Shown here one piece after another: positions 13,281 to 13,683 of a DNA stretch of 13,683 nucleotides (position 1 is its first letter; each line of letters opens with the position of its first letter). The stretch is taken from positions 1 through 13,683 of the forward strand of contig JBIOTP010000080.1 in the NCBI GenBank assembly GCA_044865965.1. Direction: 5' to 3'. This DNA is from Solirubrobacter sp044865965. GTDB lineage: Bacteria > Actinomycetota > Thermoleophilia > Solirubrobacterales > Solirubrobacteraceae. The notes below the pieces were generated by a model, which saw only the letters and a list, made by a program, of their open reading frames with translations, had not been told where the DNA came from and did no database searches. Made by a program: the position numbers and the translations under genes.

Positions 13281-13448
13281 TCCGCCACGTCGAGTTGGCG
13301 CGTCCGTCCGGTCGGCGCGCGCGAGCGAGGACGTACGCTGATCGGGTGCGCAGAGGGGCCGTCCCGGCGCTCGCGCACGCATCTCACCCTCCAGCGACGG
13401 ACGCCCGGAAACCCGCGCCGACGCGAGCCGGGGGCGCTGAAGGCGCGC
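13281..13448. other. Intergenic region, nothing recognised
   Basis: There is no ORF with native-looking codon use, no tRNA and no clear hairpin. A TACGCT hexamer at 13334-13339 lies 7 nt before a GTG (13347), which could be a leaderless start, but the frame that follows (RRGAVPALAHASHPPATDAR...) does not look like a protein. The interval may contain the decayed 5' part of the gene whose 3' end follows. Confidence 0.35.
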
Positions 13449-13640
13449 GTGACGGGAAGCCCGCCCACCCCATTCGCGCCGGTCGGCGGGAGCCCGCTGG
13501 CGCTGCTGAGCTACTCGGCGCCGGTGAGCAACGACGTCGTGCCGCTGGAGTTCGCTCAGGCGATCGGCGCCACCGACGCGCTGCGGACCGGCAGCTACTC
13601 CAAGACGCTGGTGTTCACGCTCTCGACGACGACGCCGTAG
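13449..13640 (+). CDS. Short ORF resembling the C-terminal end of a secreted/surface beta-domain protein (remnant or small protein)
   Basis: The 63-codon frame from GTG 13449 has a Pro/Gly-rich start and then a convincing segment from about residue 12: LLSYSAPVSNDVV, LEFAQAIGATDALRTG, SYSKTLVFTLSTTTP-stop. The alternating beta-strand ending 'TGxYxKTLxFTLSTTTP' resembles C-termini of actinobacterial secreted Ig-like/WxL-like surface proteins as I remember them. Codon use is native (nearly all G/C at third positions) from about 13485 on, but there is no signal peptide and no domain upstream. Most likely this is a 5'-truncated remnant of a longer gene; a GAAGG 5 nt before the GTG means a small translated protein cannot be excluded. 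Confidence 0.45.
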   Translation: MTGSPPTPFAPVGGSPLALLSYSAPVSNDVVPLEFAQAIGATDALRTGSYSKTLVFTLSTTTP

Positions 13641-13652
13641 ACGCCGCGCGCA

Positions 13653-13678
13653 GGGCGCCGGGCGCGAGCTCGGCGCCC
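13653..13678. terminator. GC-rich hairpin downstream of the last ORF
   Basis: GGGCGCCG (13653-13660) pairs with CGGCGCCC (13671-13678) around a 10-nt loop, starting 13 nt after the TAG of the preceding ORF. No T-run can be seen before the window ends, so it is a candidate terminator only. Confidence 0.45.
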
Positions 13679-13683
13679 CGGTC

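Noticed and set aside
13347..13448. Possible leaderless gene starting at GTG 13347
   Set aside because: The frame is low-quality (Arg/Ala/Pro-rich, poor codon periodicity) and would run antiphase to the better-supported ORF at 13449-13640.

Overview
The window is very GC-rich (third codon positions almost always G or C) and uses GTG starts and 4-base GTGA stop/start overlaps heavily. Gene content (an F420-type deazaflavin oxidoreductase, a DUF1707 protein, TcpC/TcpE-type conjugation proteins, a p97-like AAA+ ATPase) points to a high-GC actinobacterium. My best guess is Thermoleophilia (Solirubrobacterales, e.g. Conexibacter/Solirubrobacter-like). The lineage is an inference from sequence style, not from a marker gene.

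Left half, minus strand (about 1-6330): one tightly packed operon for a type IV secretion / conjugation channel. In transcription order it encodes a TcpC/VirB8-like bitopic protein, a small VirB2/TrbC-like two-helix protein, a TcpE-like membrane protein, a VirB4-like ATPase, a VirB6/TrbL-like polytopic protein, and the start of a further single-span membrane protein that breaks up at the window edge. Between the last two lies a threefold 36/37-bp tandem repeat of the gene junction itself. In the first ~77 bases the reading frame with good codon use switches and reads like the mature N-terminus of a TctC/Bug solute-binding protein, suggesting a frameshift or a chimeric contig end. No relaxase or coupling protein is inside the window.

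Middle (6330-9702): an intergenic region with inverted repeats, including a perfect 17-bp-stem hairpin; a BON-domain protein (minus); a divergent plus-strand gene for a shortened, catalytically altered copper-amine-oxidase-like protein; then, convergent to it with only 3 bp between stops, a minus-strand pair encoding a DUF1707 protein and a deazaflavin (F420)-dependent nitroreductase-family protein.

Right half, plus strand (9703-13683): an intergenic region carrying a perfect 15-bp palindrome, probably the operator of the ArsR-family regulator that follows; the regulator is translationally coupled to two SRPBCC (START-like) proteins. Next is a coupled pair: an AAA+ ATPase of the p97/Vps4 class with an N-terminal TPR-like segment, and a protein with about six TPRs plus a hydrophobic C-terminal half. 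This pair is the best candidate for an undescribed two-component machine. The window ends with a short ORF resembling the C-terminal end of a secreted or surface protein, followed by a hairpin.
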